Source: Acidobacteriota bacterium (GTDB taxonomy: Bacteria; Acidobacteriota; Terriglobia; Terriglobales; Acidobacteriaceae). From it: a stretch of DNA of 64,000 bases. The notes beneath the pieces are model-generated. The model had not been told where the DNA came from. It made no database searches and saw only the letters and a list, made by a program, of their open reading frames with translations. The translations under genes were made by a program, and so were the position numbers. Positions 61,669 to 64,000 of this stretch are shown here, piece by piece. The DNA is taken from assembly GCA_003225175.1 (NCBI GenBank), contig QIBA01000032.1:62001-126000 (forward strand). Direction: 5' to 3'. How positions within the stretch are numbered: the first letter of the stretch is position 1; each line of letters starts with the position of its first letter.

Positions 61669-61942
61669 TGGAGCCTACCGAATGCAATACATTTTGCTCG
61701 ATAAACTCTCGGAAGATGCCTCACGGTAGGGGGAGCACGACTTCAAGGCAGGCCGGCGATGGGCCCTTGTTTTCAGTAAGGCCTTAGCTGCTGAGGTTTC
61801 CATTTTGGAATCAAAGCTGTTACTCGAGTCGCAGCCGAAAACCCCCAGCGGCTGAAGCGAAGGTAGAGATAGCTTCTTACCGGCACGGCTGAAGCCGATG
61901 CCCCTTCCTACACCTGCCGCTCGCTAGGTCACCGCTAAATAC
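61669..61942. other. Intergenic region, small hairpins only
   Basis: No gene seen. CCTACCG (61674) and CGGTAGG (61724) form a weak inverted pair after lgt; GGCACGGCTGAAGCCGATGCC-like residues near 61882-61902 form a second hairpin. Confidence 0.35.
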
Positions 61943-62953
61943 ATGAAAGCAGCACAGCAAGCATTCCGAGCAACTTCAGAAGACTCAGGACGCCGTCTCG
62001 ATCAATTTCTCACTTCAGCGCTTATGAACGTCAGCCGCGCGCGCGTGCAGGAACTGATCGAGCAGCAAAAGGTTCAGGTAAATGGCGCGATTGCTAAGCC
62101 TTCGCTGAAGTTGCATGGCGACGAACTGATCGAGGTGCTTGGCGAGGCGGAGCGTCCGCCACTGAAAGCTACTCCCGAGGACATCCCGCTGGAGGTGGTT
62201 TACGAGGACGAATATCTGGCGGTTATCAACAAACCTGCAGGAATGATTGTTCATGCTGGAGCAGGCGATGAGGAGCGCAATCGTGGAACGCTGGTGAATG
62301 CTTTGTTATTTCGCTTTCAAAAGTTGAGTGAACTTGGAGGCGAAGCCAGGCCCGGAATCGTACATCGCTTAGACAAAGAAACCAGTGGCCTGATGGTTGT
62401 GGCGAAGACCGAGGAAGCGCATCGCAAGTTGGCGGCGCAATTTTCGTCGCGGCAAGTCAAGAAGAAATATATCGCACTAGTGAGTGGTTGGCCGGCGGAG
62501 AAGGGAATGATTTCAGCTGAGATCAGCCGCGACCGCCTGCGTCCAATGCGCATGACCACCCGGCGTGAAGGCGGGAGAGCGGCGGTGTCGCATTTCGTCA
62601 TCCGGCGCAAACTGGACACGCGTTACGGCAAATTCGCCCTGCTGGATGTGGACATCGAAACCGGACGGACTCATCAGATACGGGTGCACTTATCATCACT
62701 TCATCATCCCGTTGTGGGAGACACCCTCTATGGAGCACCAAGAGTGCTGCAGGCGCAAAGGCCAGTGACGCGAAGTAAGCGAGAAAATCGTGGTAGCGAC
62801 GAGCAACTCTCTCTGACTCGGAATTTTCTTCACTCCGCCCGGCTGGAGTTCGTACATCCGATTACTCACGAGCGTCTTCATTTTGAGCGTCCCCTCCCTG
62901 AGGAGCTTCAGAACTTCCTCAAAAAACTGGAGTTGAAGGATTCATATTCATAA
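61943..62953 (+). CDS. rluD: Pseudouridine synthase, RluA/RluD family
   Basis: 336 residues. An N-terminal S4 RNA-binding domain (RRLDQFLTSALMNVSRARVQ) precedes the catalytic domain with GIVHRLDKETSGLMVVAKT, where Asp ~145 attacks the uracil, and with ETGRTHQIRVHLSSLHHPVVGD. An insertion of ~25 polar residues (RPVTRSKRENRGSDEQ) lies before the last part. It modifies 23S rRNA uridines. The RluD assignment is by domain layout; RluC cannot be excluded. Confidence 0.88.
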   Translation: MKAAQQAFRATSEDSGRRLDQFLTSALMNVSRARVQELIEQQKVQVNGAIAKPSLKLHGDELIEVLGEAERPPLKATPEDIPLEVVYEDEYLAVINKPAGMIVHAGAGDEERNRGTLVNALLFRFQKLSELGGEARPGIVHRLDKETSGLMVVAKTEEAHRKLAAQFSSRQVKKKYIALVSGWPAEKGMISAEISRDRLRPMRMTTRREGGRAAVSHFVIRRKLDTRYGKFALLDVDIETGRTHQIRVHLSSLHHPVVGDTLYGAPRVLQAQRPVTRSKRENRGSDEQLSLTRNFLHSARLEFVHPITHERLHFERPLPEELQNFLKKLELKDSYS

Positions 62954-63042
62954 GGTGCTGTGGAATCGGAGCAGTGTTGGCAGACGACTTGCTATCGGTA
63001 ACATGCATCCCTGTTTTCAGGACAGCTATAATAGTGTTTCCG

Positions 63043-64000
63043 ATGAGAGTCTCACGTTTAATTCTAATCGCGCCATTGGCTGCGGCTCTGGCGTTTAGTG
63101 CCTCTGCCCAAGATGGCAGCAGCTTGCCTTCGGCGCCTTCAGCAACTCTGGAACAGCAACGTCCGCCGGCTCCGCCGCCGCAACCTGCTCAACCGGCCGC
63201 TCCCCCTGCGTCCGAAGATGCTAAGCCACAGCAGCCGGTGCTCGAGACTCTCGATCCGAAGCTCAGACCACATCAACCGGCGAATGGCGTTCCCCAAACG
63301 GAACCGGCAGCTCAGGCGCAGACGCCTCCTGCTCCTAATAAGAACGAAGCTGAAGGGAGTCAGGATAAACCGTTCAACATCGTTGTTCCAGTGAACGAAG
63401 TAAATGTCGTCTTCACCGTTACTGATAAGCACAACCACTATGTCAAGGATCTCAAGGAAGCGGATTTCCGCATTCTCGACAACAACAGGCCGCCGGCGAA
63501 CGTACGCAATTTTGCTTCGGAGACAAATCTCCCACTTCGGGTAGGGCTGTTAGTAGACGCCAGCAACTCGATTCGCGATCGCTTTCGTTTTGAGCAGCAG
63601 GCTGCGATCGAGTTCTTGAACCAGATCGTTCACCCGGATCGCGACCAGGCGTTCGTGATTGGCTTCGATACGACTCCTGAGATCACGCAGGACTTCACGA
63701 ATAATCCGGAGAAGCTCGCCGCGGGCGTTCGCATGCTGCGTCCGGGCGGAGGCACCGCGCTGTACGACGCGGTGTATGGAGCCTGTCACGACAAGCTCAT
63801 CAAGACAACGAGCAACCGTGGAGGGCAGCGCCGCGCCATTATCTTGCTATCCGACGGCGAAGACAACCAGAGTCGGGTAACGCGCGACGACGCGATCGAA
63901 GAGGCACAGCGCGCTGAAGTGATTGTGTACACGATCAGCACGAATGTCAGCGGCACCAAGAGCCGTGGAGACAAGATTCTCGAAGTCATCGCAAACGCCA
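63043..64000 (+). CDS. Secreted VWA-domain protein (VWFA-related, 3' end beyond window)
   Basis: The frame is open from ATG 63043 to the window end, 319 residues visible. The signal peptide is VSRLILIAPLAAALAFSASAQ. A ~75-residue Pro/Ala/Gln-rich linker precedes a beta domain (VNVVFTVTDKHNHYVKDLKE), then a VWA domain from ~165 with the MIDAS motif LLVDASNSIRDRF, GGGTALYDAVY and IILLSDGEDNQSR. This matches the VWFA-related proteins abundant in Acidobacteriota. TATAAT at 63027 lies too close to the ATG for a normal leader. Confidence 0.88.
   Translation, partial: MRVSRLILIAPLAAALAFSASAQDGSSLPSAPSATLEQQRPPAPPPQPAQPAAPPASEDAKPQQPVLETLDPKLRPHQPANGVPQTEPAAQAQTPPAPNKNEAEGSQDKPFNIVVPVNEVNVVFTVTDKHNHYVKDLKEADFRILDNNRPPANVRNFASETNLPLRVGLLVDASNSIRDRFRFEQQAAIEFLNQIVHPDRDQAFVIGFDTTPEITQDFTNNPEKLAAGVRMLRPGGGTALYDAVYGACHDKLIKTTSNRGGQRRAIILLSDGEDNQSRVTRDDAIEEAQRAEVIVYTISTNVSGTKSRGDKILEVIANA

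Noticed and set aside
63027-63032. TATAAT as promoter of the VWA gene
   Set aside because: It would start transcription only a few bases before the ATG and has no recognisable -35 partner, so a leaderless transcript would be required.

Overview
This window looks like chromosomal DNA of an Acidobacteriota member, probably class Terriglobia. That placement is inferred from gene families: ADOP-type (FtsX/MacB-like) orphan permeases, a VWFA-related secreted protein, a GH92 mannosidase, glycine-zipper lipoproteins, many secreted hydrolases, and GC-rich coding sequence broken by small palindromic intergenic repeats. No rRNA, tRNA, phage, transposase or CRISPR array was seen. Most genes are intact and housekeeping or periplasmic in character.

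Layout. 1-8 kb: the end of a lytic transglycosylase, a serine/threonine dehydratase, a secreted S9 peptidase next to a secreted esterase, and a YpdA-type flavoprotein. 8-11 kb: a beta-barrel protein and two glycosyltransferases. 11.5-13.7 kb: eutB-eutC (ethanolamine ammonia-lyase). 14-21.4 kb: an ABC exporter, a lipoprotein, a diheme oxidoreductase, an AT-rich gap with DnaA-box-like sites, a histidine phosphatase and a type II NADH dehydrogenase. 21.6-30 kb: pilT, a hotdog-fold protein, a STAS protein, a class A beta-lactamase-fold hydrolase, a PagL-like deacylase, an Ada-AlkA fusion, a LytTR regulator and DinB. 30.6-42 kb: GH92, a serine hydrolase, VOC proteins and a cdd1-like/padR pair, with decayed genes between them (two ADOP permeases, one VOC protein, one amidohydrolase). 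43.4-46.4 kb: three receiver proteins and a PAS histidine kinase.

47.9-64 kb holds the most notable locus: an AhpD-like carboxymuconolactone decarboxylase gene whose resolving cysteine position is an in-frame TGA, followed at the right distance by a hairpin that fits the bacterial SECIS pattern. It is a candidate selenoprotein. Beyond it lie frataxin (cyaY), a GH99/GH71-like lipoprotein, ssb, and a leftward cluster of cupredoxin lipoprotein, ctaA, ctaB, ABC ATPase, ABC-2 permease and DUF420 protein, which fits heme A synthesis and cytochrome oxidase maturation. A near-consensus sigma-70 promoter precedes that cluster. Then come isocitrate dehydrogenase-nrdR, a zapB-like/zapA pair followed by a rod-shaped RNA that resembles 6S RNA, lgt, rluD and the 5' part of a VWA protein that leaves the window.

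Several small hairpin repeat families recur between genes. Two of them keep an invariant four-base loop (CCCT or TACC) while their stems change in a base-paired way.
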